From positions 1-64,000 of the forward strand of contig VDMD01000081.1 in assembly GCA_007026445.1 (NCBI GenBank): a stretch of DNA of 64,000 nt, written 5' to 3'. Below, in pieces: positions 19,936 to 30,797 of this stretch. A model generated the notes under the pieces. It did no database searches and was not told the origin of the DNA. It saw only the letters and a list, made by a program, of their open reading frames with translations. The stretch comes from Schizophyllum amplum (taxonomy: Eukaryota > Basidiomycota > Agaricomycetes > Agaricales > Schizophyllaceae). How positions within the stretch are numbered: position 1 is the first letter of the stretch; the number at the start of each line of letters is the position of its first letter. Made by a program: the position numbers and the translations under genes.

Positions 19936-22852
19936 TCCCTCGCTCGCCTTCGATCATTGTCATAAACCCATACAGCCCGGCTCACTTCCTGCCACTGCTC
20001 CCGCGTGTAATCTTGCTGCGCAAGAGGGATTCTGAAGCCCTCCTCGTCTAAATCCCGCACACCGAAGTGCACCGCGACTATGTTGGGGAAGACCGCAATC
20101 AAATACTCTGATATCCCTGAGGAGTCGACAATGGGAGCGTCTCCGACGTCGATGGAGAGATCCGGCTCTAGCCGCATCTCCGGCGAGTCCACATAATGGC
20201 CGATGCCATCCTCCTCTACACCGTCATCCTCCTCGATACGCCGCACAACCCTCGCATCAATCGGAAGCTGGAGACTCGTGAGACGCGGACAATGCCGCGC
20301 GAAGGACGCGAGGGTCGACAGCGGGCAGCGCGACTTTGCGTACGGATTGATCTCGAACACCGCCAGTCGTGGCCACCACCCCGCGACCTCCTCCCAGTCT
20401 CCGTCGTCCAACGCGAGCGTCTGTATGCCAGCGAGGGTGATCTCGACCAGCGATCGGAATGCAGCGAGCGGCGCCAGGGCGGTCCTGGACAGGACGACCG
20501 GTGCTCCGTGCGTGAGCATGTGGAGATAGAACGTCTCGAGTGCCCGATGGTCACAATAATCATGGACGGCGTCCAAGAGCGTCGCCAGCTCTTCGAGCGT
20601 GCGTATCGGAAGCGTCGTTTCGATGCGCGACATTGGCCGTCTTCCGAGTCCCCCTGGGAAGCCAGACGCGAGGATGGCCTGAACGGGCGAGGGCGTCGTA
20701 GAGAGGCACGCGAGCTCGCGGAGTGCGGTGAAGCTGGGACAGGGAAAGGCGGCCACGGGCAGCGCGGATTCATCATCATCGCCGTCAGTGTGCAGAGAAA
20801 GCATCAGCTTTTCGAGCGCGGGGCACGCGGCCAGCGCCAGCAGCAGGTCGTTGTTGTGGGGCATGTAGAGAGACAGACGGACGCGGGTGAGAGAGCTGCT
20901 GCAGTCTGAAAGGGCATCCAGAATGCTGAAGTAGAGATCAAGGGACCACGCGTTCCCCGGGCGGGCGTCGACATCGACGTCGGTGAGGTGCGGGCAATGT
21001 GAGATGAGCAGGCGCCAATTCGTGTCGTTAGAGGACGTGATGCGCAGACGCAATGACGATATGGTGGGCGAGAGCAGACGCACGAATTCGGCGCTGATCT
21101 GACTCGGTGGTTCAGGCAGAGACCGATAGGTGCTGATGGTAAGTGCGCGCAGCTGAGGGAACAGCAGTGCCGTTGTCGGCGGTGGGCACTGAGCAATACG
21201 CGCTTGGTCTTTCGCGGAGAATCCATCGAACTGGACACACAGGTCAGTGACGAGATCCGCACGCCGTTGAAAGGCCGGCCAATCCTCCGGCTGGAGCGCG
21301 CGTCGCAAGTTCTAGAAAAGGAGAACAATGTCAATGACGGGACGGTTTGGGCCCCTATAGATCTTTTCACACTGACAAAGTCGCAGATACGACCATCGTG
21401 CGGCCGGCTGATCTGTTTCCTTGTTGTCAGTCCTTGTCTATGGGCGGTATACTGTGCAAAAACCTCTGGCGAGGATAATCAGCGCTCGCCGGGTTTCGAA
21501 TGGTGAAGCGACGCACGAAGCTAACGGGTTCTCAAAAACGACGCTCGAGAGCACATCAAGTGGCTCGTGAGTCCATTTACAGATCACGTTACTCGTGTCC
21601 ACTGTCAAGGGGAGGAGGTAGAAGCAGAGTTAGGCGAGGCGAGGCGAGGCGATCGGGCGGGAAAGTAGGCAAGGGCGGCGGGCGCTGAAGCGCTGAAGAC
21701 CCAATGAGGGAAGACACGCCGGGCGCCTATCGGCCATGTATGAAGGAAGGGGCATGCCGGCAGACGCGGCGCCACGCATGATGTTGAGGGTATGGGTGGA
21801 ACAGGTGGTTGTGGTATGTTATGGCTGTCGCGGTATGATCGCAATGAAGCTGCCTCGTCAGATATAAATTCGAGCAGCACGAGAGTGATGATAAAGGCTC
21901 AGTCTGCAACATAAGGACGAGACTCAGGAGGGGCTGCTCGTACAAATTGTTGTGATGACCTAGGGGACCAGCAAGGTAGAGAGGCCCAAAGTGCCAGCGG
22001 TGGACTCTCCGAAATACGAGCGGGAGGCAATCACCCACTAGATCATTGGTATGGAAAGCTATCTTGGCCGAGCAAGCTTGGAAGAAAGTATGTATGAGAA
22101 AGCTGAGCATAATGACTGAGTAACTAGAACAGGTAAAACGTACTATGAGGCCTCACTTGGTATGTAATGGTCCGCCGAGTCCAGTGAGTCCCGGTGACCT
22201 TGTCCTGATTTTGCATGTGCCCGTCCAGTGTTGCCCCGCTTGGCTCACGTTTTGTAGAGATCTTCGGAGGATCAGTATATCCGTCTGAATTCCTATGAAC
22301 TCACCGTATGTGGGCAGGCGAGAGGCCGGTCACGGACCGCGGGCAAGGCGCGCCGGGCGCTTATCACCGAATTCAAACTCCGACTGTCAGTTAGAACCGG
22401 GCCGCACTCGGGCCGCACGCGCGAGCTCATCTGCTCTCAGCTATCGCCCTGGCCTAGGGCATCGGACAGGTCCTCGCTGCGTAGTTTTACAGCAAATCTC
22501 GAGAAGAGTGCGTCGAAGTGAGCCCGAAGGACTCCGACCGGAGGAGATGCGTCGACAGATGCGAATGATGGACAGCAAGTGTCGCAATACCTCGCCAGAG
22601 GTTTTTGCACACTATACCGCCCATACTTGTCTGTCCGCACAAAATCTCGATAAGGCTACGCACCGACCAGGCATTGTCTGGCAAGAGGCGCAACAGCGGG
22701 ATCAGGCTATCTAACTTGCTCCACAGCACAATGTTCGCGACGTCGCTCCAAAGGCGACAAACCAAGGCTATGCTTGCTATATCTGCTCTGTGCAAGACTC
22801 CGTCTTCGAAGACAGCAAAAAGGAGCTCGCGGATTGTGAGCACGGTGTGCAT
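19911..22852 (-). CDS. F-box/leucine-rich-repeat-like protein
   Basis: Two exons give about 529 residues. Exon 1 (22664-22852) starts MHTVLTIRELLFAVFED and holds an F-box-like motif (ALVCRLWSDVANIVLWSKL). It ends ...LLPDNAWS at a GTGCGT donor. Exon 2 (19911-21311) begins after a CTTTTCTAG acceptor with NLRRALQPEDWPAF. The joint is phase 0 and matches the usual order in this Agaricomycete family, where the F-box is followed by a degenerate LRR region with motifs such as PQLRALTIS, ISSLRLRI and CPHLTDVDV. F-box proteins recruit substrates to SCF ubiquitin ligases; the target is unknown. The single intron is about 1.35 kb, some 25 times longer than its neighbours. A minisatellite lies directly upstream of the ATG and another at the stop. 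Confidence 0.8.
21312..22663 (-). other. Unusually long intron of the F-box gene
   Basis: 1352 bp bounded by a good donor and acceptor. It contains no recognised gene, clear terminal inverted repeat or transposase. A short aggcg pentamer run lies near 21635-21652. Confidence 0.55.
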
Positions 22853-22857
22853 GGCTT

Positions 22858-23080
22858 GTGGTCACTGGTCGCAGGCAAAGGGGATCGTGGTCGCCTGAGG
22901 CAAAGGGGATCGTGGTCGCAGACAAAGGGGATCGTGGTTGCAAGCAAAGGGGATCGTCGTCGCAGGCAAAGGCGCAGGCAAAGGAGATCGTGGTCGCCTG
23001 AGGCAAAGGAGATCGTCGTCGCGGGCAAAGGAGATCGTGGTCGCCTGAGGCAAAGGGGATCGTGGTCGCAAGCAAAGGGG
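22858..23080. repeat. About 22-bp minisatellite just upstream of the F-box start codon
   Basis: About ten units of aggcaaaggggatcgtggtc plus gc, some with cctg added, begin within about 10 bp of the minus-strand ATG. They therefore occupy the 5' UTR or core promoter position. Confidence 0.85.
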
Positions 23081-23134
23081 GAAGCACAGATTGAGGGGTT
23101 CGACGACGGACGTATAAATAATTTATGCACGTGG

Positions 23135-23216
23135 CATTCCGAACATCCACTCATATCGGACGCAGAATATCCACTCATAAGTATCAGACGCAGAACATCC
23201 ACTCATATTGGACGCA
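23135..23216. repeat. Short array built on catccactcatatcggacgc
   Basis: Three to four units of 25-30 bp (agaacatccactcatatcgg-like). Confidence 0.75.
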
Positions 23217-23745
23217 ATCGTGATAGTAGTACACCTACTCGTCCTTCGTTCCCCTCCCTTCGCCCCGTCGCCTTCCTCGTTCACCTTTGCCCCTTCTCCC
23301 CTTCGCCCTCTTCAGCTTCGTCCCCTCGCCTTCCTTGTTCATCGCCACCCTTCACCCCATTTCCCCCTCCCTCGTCTGCCTGCGCCGAACCCTCGTCCTC
23401 TACATCCTCCCCTTCACCCCTCCCCTATCGCCTATTCACCCCCAGTCGCCCCATCCCCTATCGCCTCCCGCCCCTTCGCCCCTCCCGCCCCCTTCGCCCC
23501 TTCGCCCTCCGCCACCTCCGCCCCCTCGCAACTTCAACCCCGTCGCCCCCTCGTCTAGCCAGCCCTTCGCTCACCTGTCGCCTCGTCGCCCCTCTTCGTC
23601 CCCTTCGCCCCCCTTCACCCCATTTCCCCCTCCATCCTCCCCTCTCGACCTCCCTCCCCCCCTCTCGACCTCCCCTATCGCCTCCCCTCTCGACCTCCCT
23701 GTCCTTCTCCTCCGAGGGTCTGGCCAGCTCGACGATTACGTTGTG
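23217..23745. repeat. Pyrimidine-rich low-complexity tract
   Basis: C/T-rich plus strand with ccccttcgcccctcccgcc and cctctcgacctccct words. No gene supported. Confidence 0.8.
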
Positions 23746-24205
23746 GGGGAGGGGGCGTTGTAGAGGAGCAGGAGGCGTTGTAGAGGAGGGGGCGTTGAGA
23801 GGAGGGGGTTGTAGAGGAGGGGCGTTGTAGAGGAGGGGTCGTAGAGGAGCAGGAGGCGTAGAGGAGCAGGAGGCGTAGAGGAGGGGGCGTTGTAGAGGAG
23901 GGGGCGTTGTGGAGGAGGGGTGTAGAGGGCGTAGGCATAGATGAGAGGGCGACGTGGGGGAGGGGGCGCAGCGGCGCAGGGGCGCAGGAAGCGTAAAATT
24001 CAAGGGGGGAGGCGTAGAGGAGAGGGCGACGTGGAGGAGGCGTAGAGGAGAGGGCGTTGTAGGGGAGGGGCCATAGGGGCGTAGGAAGAGTCAAATTCAA
24101 GGGGGGAGGCATAGAGGGGGGGGAGGCGTAGAGGGGGAGGGGCGTAGAGGGGGAGGGGCGTACTAGAGGGGGAGGGGCGTACTAGAGGGGGAGGGGCGTA
24201 GAGAC
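23746..24205. repeat. Purine-rich array
   Basis: Units like gaggagggggcgttgtagag, then gagggggaggggcgtag, abut the preceding pyrimidine-rich tract at about 23745. Confidence 0.85.
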
Positions 24206-24229
24206 GAGCGCGCACACCCGCTACGGCAC

Positions 24230-24990
24230 GCCAGCTATACGAGACCAGACTCGCCAGCTATACGAGACCAGACTCGCCGGCTATCAGGGCCTTGAGGAAG
24301 TCGTAATCAGCCCCTTGAGGAAGTCGCAATCAGCCCCTTGAGGAAGTCGGGGCCAGCCCCTTGAGGAAGTCGTAGTCCGCCCCGCGGTCGATCGATTCTG
24401 CTCACCTGCACGACGCAGTTCTCCTCGACGAGGCGGTCGTCCTTCACGAGGTAGTCGTCCTTCACGAGGTGGTCATCCTCGACGATATTGCTCTCCTTCA
24501 CGACGCAGTTCTCCTGCACGACGCAGTTCTCCTTCACAACGCAGTTCTCCTCGACGAGGCGGTCGTCCTCGACGAGGCGGTCGTCCTCGACGAGGCGGTC
24601 GTCCTTCACGACGCAGTTCTCCTCAACGAGGTAGTCGTCCTCAACGAGGTAGTCGTCCTCGACGAGGTAGTCGTCCTCGCAGAGGCGGTCGTCCTCAACG
24701 AGGTGGTCGTCCTCAACGAGGTAGTCGTCCTCAACGAGGTAGCCGCCGAACGTGAGCTCGGATCCCTGCTCATGCGTCCACGGCTTCGCCTAGTCGCGCA
24801 TCCACGGCTTCGCCTAGTCGTGCGTCCACGGTATCGCCTAGTCGTGCGTCCACGGCTTCGCCATACCCGGCAGGGCTGTCGGGCTCTATGCATACATGAG
24901 CATGTACGCGAACAACGATGTACATGGGCGAGGAGCAATATGCGCCAGAATTTGCAGATACGCGCCAGAATTTGCAGATACGCGACAGAA
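24230..24990. repeat. Minisatellite cluster at the outer end of the left arm
   Basis: In order: two units of cagctatacgagaccagact; four of cccttgaggaagtcgcaatc; about 17 of an 18-bp ctcgacgaggcggtcgtc unit (24410-24745); about four 24-bp tccacggcttcgcctagtcg-type units (24765-24870); and three of cgccagaatttgcagata. The matching right-arm segment (60550-60840) has each seed only once or a few times. Confidence 0.85.
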
Positions 24991-25085
24991 TTGGCGCTGG
25001 ACGCCGCGACAGGAGCTGCAAGAACTCACTCTGATCGTAAATGAGCACGCGGGATCTTGAAGCGTGGCGCGCCGCTCGCCCTCGC

Positions 25086-26720
25086 ATTGAACGACATCCT
25101 CGCCGTCAAACTCGACCTCCGCGCCCGCATCACGTAGTCCATAGCGCAGTCGGGCACGCGAGGTACTGAGGGGAGGAAGGAAGGAGGGACGGCGGTCTCT
25201 CGCCTTGTGTAGTTGTACTTACTCAGCGAGTTCCGACTGCTTCACGACCAACCCGCGACTCAGAAATGGGATGCCCTGAGTGCTCTCGAAACAGTGAAAG
25301 ATATAAATGTCATTGCATTGAAGTGTACATACATACATACAACGCGGCCATGTATGTGAACCATGCATGTGAACGACGGGACACGTCAGCGACGCATCCG
25401 ACGTGAAGAAACCAAAAAGGAAGTCGAGCAAGTCGCTGTAGCCATCCTGGCTTCTGACACGGATACGTTGAAGGAGGATGAGCGCGAACATCGCGTTCGT
25501 GACGGCGGAAGGCCAGCGCTGGCGCTGCGAAAAAGACAGTCAGAATGAGGGCTACCGACTGCTCACTAGCGTAATGACATCCCCTTGGCGCCGAAGGACG
25601 GCGATTCAGAATTGCTGTTCATGCACTCTGTTGGATGGCAAGAGCCAAGACTGGTGTGAGGTGTCCGAGGCGCTAATCATGTGCGGGCGATTGGTGAGGA
25701 CATGAGGATTCCTCGTCGGGGTCGAGGTCGGTGGGTTGTTGAGCGTGTGCATAGCGGAACGAAGGCGTAGGTCCAATGCGCAAGACCGGCAGGTGACTGT
25801 CGGCGGACCGCGGGAGTACCAGTGCGGATGCGCGTCGGAAGAGGCCTGCGGTCGGATTGCCGGCACCAACGCGCGGCCTGACGACCTCGGCGTCGCTGCC
25901 CTGACCGCTGGTTCGGCGTCTTCTCCGTCGGTGGCCTCGTCGTGTTCTTCTGAAGATTTTTCGCAAGATGGAGACTATGATTCGTACGAGCCGGAGGCGT
26001 TGGTTGACAATATAGGATCAGGAAGTGATCGTCGGGGCCAAGGAGGAACCAGTGCAGGTGGGCGGGAGCCAGCGCCAAAGGGGAACCCTGTTGCTGGGCG
26101 AGACCTACTTGAGAGCAGGCACGGCAAAGATAGACCGAATGCGGAGCAAGAGTTCTCTGCGTGCATGATTAGGCTACGGAAACAACGTCGAGTTGTCGCG
26201 CGGCGCACCTGGCTGGTCCCTTCTCGTTTGCCAGTCCTTCACACAGACGTTCCGTTAGCCGGGCGAGACGACGACTGCACGCAGAGGACGTTTCGGGAGC
26301 GAATGCGCCGGCGTGGCTCCTTCTGCTGATGCAGCGCGACTGTTGGTACCGTCGATGTCCATCGTCGCATCCTTGCGTCGTCGGGAACGCTGCCGACCAA
26401 GCCGACGAGCCTTGTTCGCAGTGACGGGAGAGGCGCCATGGGAGATGCAGCGCCCTGCACCCCAAGAGGTTGAAAACCTGCAACACGCGAAACGAGCTCC
26501 TGTCGCCGACGCGGCCTTCGTGCACTTGGCGTCTTCGGCTTCGTCGGTCGCCTGTGTCGATGTTCGTGCGTGGGCGCACCGTCGCCTTGGCCATACGTCG
26601 TCGGGGAATGCGGCGGGGCGGTCTTCAAGGCGTGGGGGTTGCGTCGAGACGGGGGCCGCGCGGCCTCATCGTGCGCTCTTAAGGGCGGTCGGGCGTTGTC
26701 CAGTCGATAGTCATAGGTAG
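25086..26720 (-). other. Unassigned segment conserved in both arms (left copy)
   Basis: This segment is conserved as the reverse complement of 58640-60230. It contains Arg/Ser/Pro-rich frames (for example 26239-26628 and 25219-25491 on the minus strand). None runs in the same intact frame in both arms, and I recognise no domain. It may be a decayed multi-exon gene read on the minus strand, or a non-coding unit. Confidence 0.4.
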
Positions 26721-27591
26721 CAATGCGAGGAGAGATGCAGCGTAAGGTGGAATGAGGCCGTCGCTGTCGAATGAACAGGTCACGTCGTGAGATGATGATA
26801 GTAGGAAGAGAGAGGCGTCAGGGCCATTTGGGTTGCCTCCCGCCTTGTTTGTCGGCCTCCCGAGCTCGTCGTCGCGCCCTCCGATAGGCAGGAAGCATCA
26901 GGACATATACGCGAAAACATTATGGGCGCGCTCGCCAAGTCCCGCCCGCGCCATAAAACTCTACTAAAATCGACGAATGTCGGATGATTGTCGCTCTACT
27001 TCTGGGCGGGTCGCGCACCTTGTCAGCCGCTCTCTCGATGCCATGCCTGGTTTCTCCTCGTCGTATGGACCTCTCCGGACTCTGGCCATAAAGCGACATG
27101 AAGACGAAGCGCTTGCTGGCCCCTCTGCATGTCCTCCCCGGACGCCCGGACTTCTCCGATGCCACACATGGTCCCAAAATCCCCTTACAGGTGAGATCCA
27201 TTGCTTTCGACGCTCCCTGAATTCTTTCGCCTCCCTCCTTCACTTTCGACACTTTTTGGACATTTTCGACCTTGCGCCCACAACTCTTCATTTGAAATTA
27301 GAAACGCTTTCTTCCACATAAGGGAAACCATCCGCAAATGCTGATGAAACCCCATATTTGGTGGGGAGACTACATATTTGGGACTTTTTCCCAAGCGACG
27401 CCGTGCAACCGTTGCGTAATACGCCATATTCCGATCACGTGATGTTGAAGGGGGATGGGGGTCCTGCCGGACCAAGCGGCGCAAGCGACTTTGTTCGTCT
27501 GCATTCTCCACCACGCGACGGCGTCCTACGTCTACCTTTCCATCTTCACTCTATACTTCTCCTTCCTTACTACGTGACGCTGTCGAGCGCC
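26721..27591. other. Upstream region of the Ser/Thr-rich gene (left)
   Basis: Conserved in the right arm (57829-58600). Short frames on the minus strand (26920-27291) are not preserved as the same protein. It probably includes the promoter of the gene starting at 27592. Confidence 0.4.
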
Positions 27592-28129
27592 ATGAGCGAC
27601 TACGACTTCATTTTTGCGCAAGCCGATTATGTAGGCGACCTCGCACGCAACGTCGCTCCCATAGACGACTTCAGCTATCCTGACGACTTCAGCGGGCCCC
27701 CAGCACACGACAATCTCTACTATCAGCACAATGACGACCTTTTGTTCGACCGCGATGGGTGCGTGTACTTCGCTCATCTTGACCGAGTGTCGTGTTCATG
27801 GTGGCTTTCAGTCGCAGCAGCGAGAACGACGAGGCTCTCGACGCGAACGACAAGGCTCTCGACGCGAACTCGGACCACCAAGACGACGAGAACACGCCTG
27901 TGGGGTCAGCTGGGCTTCTGACGGATGTGCAGGCAATGGGCAACGGTCGCAGCGTGGCCTGAGTCGCAGCGGTGGCCTGAATCGCAGCGGTGGTCTGAGT
28001 CGCAGGTGCGTTCGCTATTCTCGCTCTCGACAATTGTTCGCTAACTCGGATACAGTTCTTCAGCCGTCTTTGGCACGGACTCGACCAACCTCATCGCTAG
28101 CTTCTACGACGTGCTCCCCGATGCATCTG

Positions 28130-28350
28130 CATCCTCCACCGCATCGATGCCCCCCACCGCATCGATACCCTCCACCGCATCGACATCCTCCACCGCATCG
28201 ATACCCTCCACCGCATCCACACCCTCCACCGCATCGACACCCTCCACCGCATCGATACCTCCCACCGCATCGATACCCTCCACCGCATCGACACCTCCCA
28301 CCGCATCAACATCCTCCACCGCATCAACATCCTCCACCGCATCGACCTCA
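28130..28350. repeat. In-frame 18-bp minisatellite (left arm only)
   Basis: About 12 units of tccaccgcatcgataccc, encoding STASIP/STASTP repeats. The right-arm gene has only SSTANSSGAS at this place. Confidence 0.9.
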
Positions 28351-28414
28351 TCCGCCGCGGGCTCCTCCCTCGCGTTCAATGTCGAGGTCCACCAGCCTGC
28401 CTCGCCTACACGCG

Positions 28415-28722
28415 AGTCCACCATCGTCGCTCCTGCAGACGAGTCCACCATCGTCGCTCCTGCACACGAGTACGGCACCGTCGCTCCTGCAGACGAGTCC
28501 ACCACCGTCGCTCCTGCACACGAGTACGGCACCGTCGCTCCTGCACCCGAGTCCACCATCGTCGCTCCTGCACTCGACGCGCCATCGCCGGACTCGTCTC
28601 CCTCTTCGTCATCGGGCTCGTCTCCCTCTTCGTCATCGGGCTCAAGCTCCTCTTCGTCATCGGGCTCGTCCTCCTCCTCGTCATCGGGCTCGTCTCCCTC
28701 TTCGTCATCGGGATCCTCCGAG
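28415..28722. repeat. Two in-frame minisatellites
   Basis: Units of tcgctcctgcagacgagtcc (27-30 bp) at 28415-28580, then 24-bp units of tcatcgggctcgtctccctc at 28600-28722 giving SSSSGSSP repeats. Far fewer copies in the right arm. Confidence 0.85.
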
Positions 28723-29389
28723 CATTCCTTTCCGCCCATGACGCCGCCTGCCCAGGTGGAGGATACCACGGCGACCTCCGAGTCCTCCACTTCCGGCACG
28801 AGCTCCGACGCTTCCGGCCGTGCCGCCCAGTCGAGTGCGGACACCGGAGATGTCGGCTCGATCGCCGCTACACCCGAGGACCAAGCACCGTCCGCCAACC
28901 AGCAGGCGTCCGCCAGCCAGCAGACGTTCGCGCCGTCCTCCGCTCTGCAGGCGTCCGCGCCGTCCTCCGCTCTGGAGGCGTCCGCGCCATCCACTGCCCA
29001 GCAGACATCTGTCTCCGTTCAGCAGACGTCGGCGCCGCCCTACGCTCAGCAGGCGTCTGTGCCGTCAATCACTCAGCAGACGTCTACGCCGTCTAGCACC
29101 CAGCAGACGATCGTCCCGGCGCTCACGTGCGTTCTCTCATACCTTTGTACTCTTTGTTCCATACTCATAGCATACAACAACAGCAGCGCGTCGAGCTCGG
29201 CGGCTCCCTCTCCCGCCATCATCATCAACGCCAGCAACGGTAGCAACACCAGCACCGCGTCGCAGCCTATTCGTGGGCTCCTTCCTCACTCGTTCTCGAG
29301 CGACCCCACTGTCTTCGCAAGACAGATGGCCCTCAGCCGCGCTCTCATCAGGAACGACCTTCCACTCCTTCAACTGCGGGAGCTGTCTG

Positions 29390-29500
29390 CGGCATCGGTG
29401 TCGAGCATCGCTAGCAGGTTCACCCGCGGCATCGGTGTCGAGCTTCGCTAGCAGGTTCACCCGCGGCGTCGGCGTCGAGCTTCGCTAGCAGGTTCACCCG
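29390..29500. repeat. 37-bp tandem triplication that shifts the frame
   Basis: Three near-identical adjacent units (29390-29426, 29427-29463, 29464-29500) starting cggcatcggtgtcgag and ending gcaggttcacccg. The right arm has one. Two extra units add 74 nt, shifting the frame. Confidence 0.95.
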
Positions 29501-29559
29501 CGCCGACCAGACCTTCCCTTCTTCTGCGTCGTCGACGGCGGGTGCTGGTAGTGCGACGT

Positions 29560-30660
29560 ACGCGCCGTCGAACTCGACCTACGCGACGTCGAACTCGACC
29601 CACGCGACGTCGAACTCGACCCACGCGACGTCGAACTCGACCTACGCGCCGTCGAACTCGACCCACGAGACGTCGAACTCGACCCACGCGACGTCGAACT
29701 TGACATACGCGCCGTCGAACTCGACCTACGCGACGTCGAACTCGACCCACGCGACGTCGAATCCGACCCACACCTTCAGGTCATCGAATGAGACGTTCAG
29801 GTCATCGGATGAGACGTTCGGGTCATCGGATGAGACGTTCGGGGCCCACTATAGGAGGTGGATGTTCTCGAGGGGCGCTACGGGTTCGGCGTCTTCCACC
29901 TCGGCTGCGGCGTCTTCCACCCCGGCTGCGGCGTCTTCCACCCCGGCTGCGGCGTCTTCTACCTCGGCTGCGGCGTCTTCCACTCCGGCTGCGGCGTCTT
30001 CCACCCCGGCTGCGGCGTCTTCCACCCCGGCTGCGGCGTCTTCCACCCCGGCTGCGGCGTCTTCCACCCCGGCTTCGGTGTCTTCTACCTCGGCTGCGGC
30101 GTCTTCCACCCCAGCTTCGGCGTCGCACGCGGGTTCGGCGTCTCTTGGTGGGACTTCAACGTCGCACGCGGGTTCGGCGCAGCCGGCCACGATTCCGGCG
30201 CAGCCGGCCACGATTCCGGCGCAGCCTACCGCGACTCCGGCGCCGTCTGCAACGTCGCAGTCGTCATCTGCTAGCGGAGGCGCGACAACGCTTACCGCGA
30301 CTTCGACGGGGTTGACCACGACTTCGACGGGATCGAGCTCGGTTTTGCAGTCATCGAGCGCGGCTTCGCAGTCACCGAGCGCGGCTTCGCTGCCCTCGAC
30401 CGCGTCGACCACGGCTCCGACGACGGTGACCACGCCATCGACATCGGCTACCACGCCGTCGACTTCGACTACCACGCCGTCGACATCGACTACCACGCCG
30501 TCGACATTGGCTACCACGCCATCGACATCGGCAACCACGCCGTCGACATCGGCTACCACGCCATCGACGTCCGCTACCACGCCGTCGACATCGACTACCA
30601 CGCCATCGACGTCGGCTACGACGCCGTCGACATCGGCTACCGCGGCATCGGCCGCTGCTG
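29560..30660. repeat. Three successive in-frame 21-bp minisatellites
   Basis: First tcgaactcgacctacgcgac-type units (29560-29765); then gcggcgtcttccaccccggc units coding SSTPAAA (29885-30125, about 11 copies against 3 in the right arm); then gtcgacatcgactaccacgc units coding TPSTSTT (30425-30655, about 10 copies against 3). Confidence 0.9.
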
Positions 30661-30797
30661 CCGCCTGGGCGTCCGCCCGCTTCAGCAGGACGCCCGGTAC
30701 ATGTGGTACGCCTTCGGATCTTAAGAGGCGCCGCGAGAAGAACGACGATGACGATGACGATGAGGGTCACCAGTCCAGGAGGCCGAGGACGCACTGA

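Larger units (their letters stand above)
27592..30797 (+). pseudogene. Ser/Thr/Ala-rich, probably nuclear protein; disrupted left-arm copy
   Basis: This is the inverted copy of the intact gene at 55718-57828. Exon 1 (MSDYDFIFAQADY...) and its intron match closely. In exon 2 (from about 27813) the frame coming from exon 1 hits a TGA near 27960, while the matching LSRSGGLSR end lies in another frame. In the last exon three 37-bp tandem copies (29390-29500) replace the single right-arm copy, so the frame runs into a stop at 29451. Downstream sequence regains an open frame to ...KRRREKNDDDDDDEGHQS... and a stop at 30797. The gene body is 3.2 kb against 2.1 kb on the right because of in-frame repeat expansion. 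It is probably non-functional as one protein, unless splicing differs. Confidence 0.7.
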
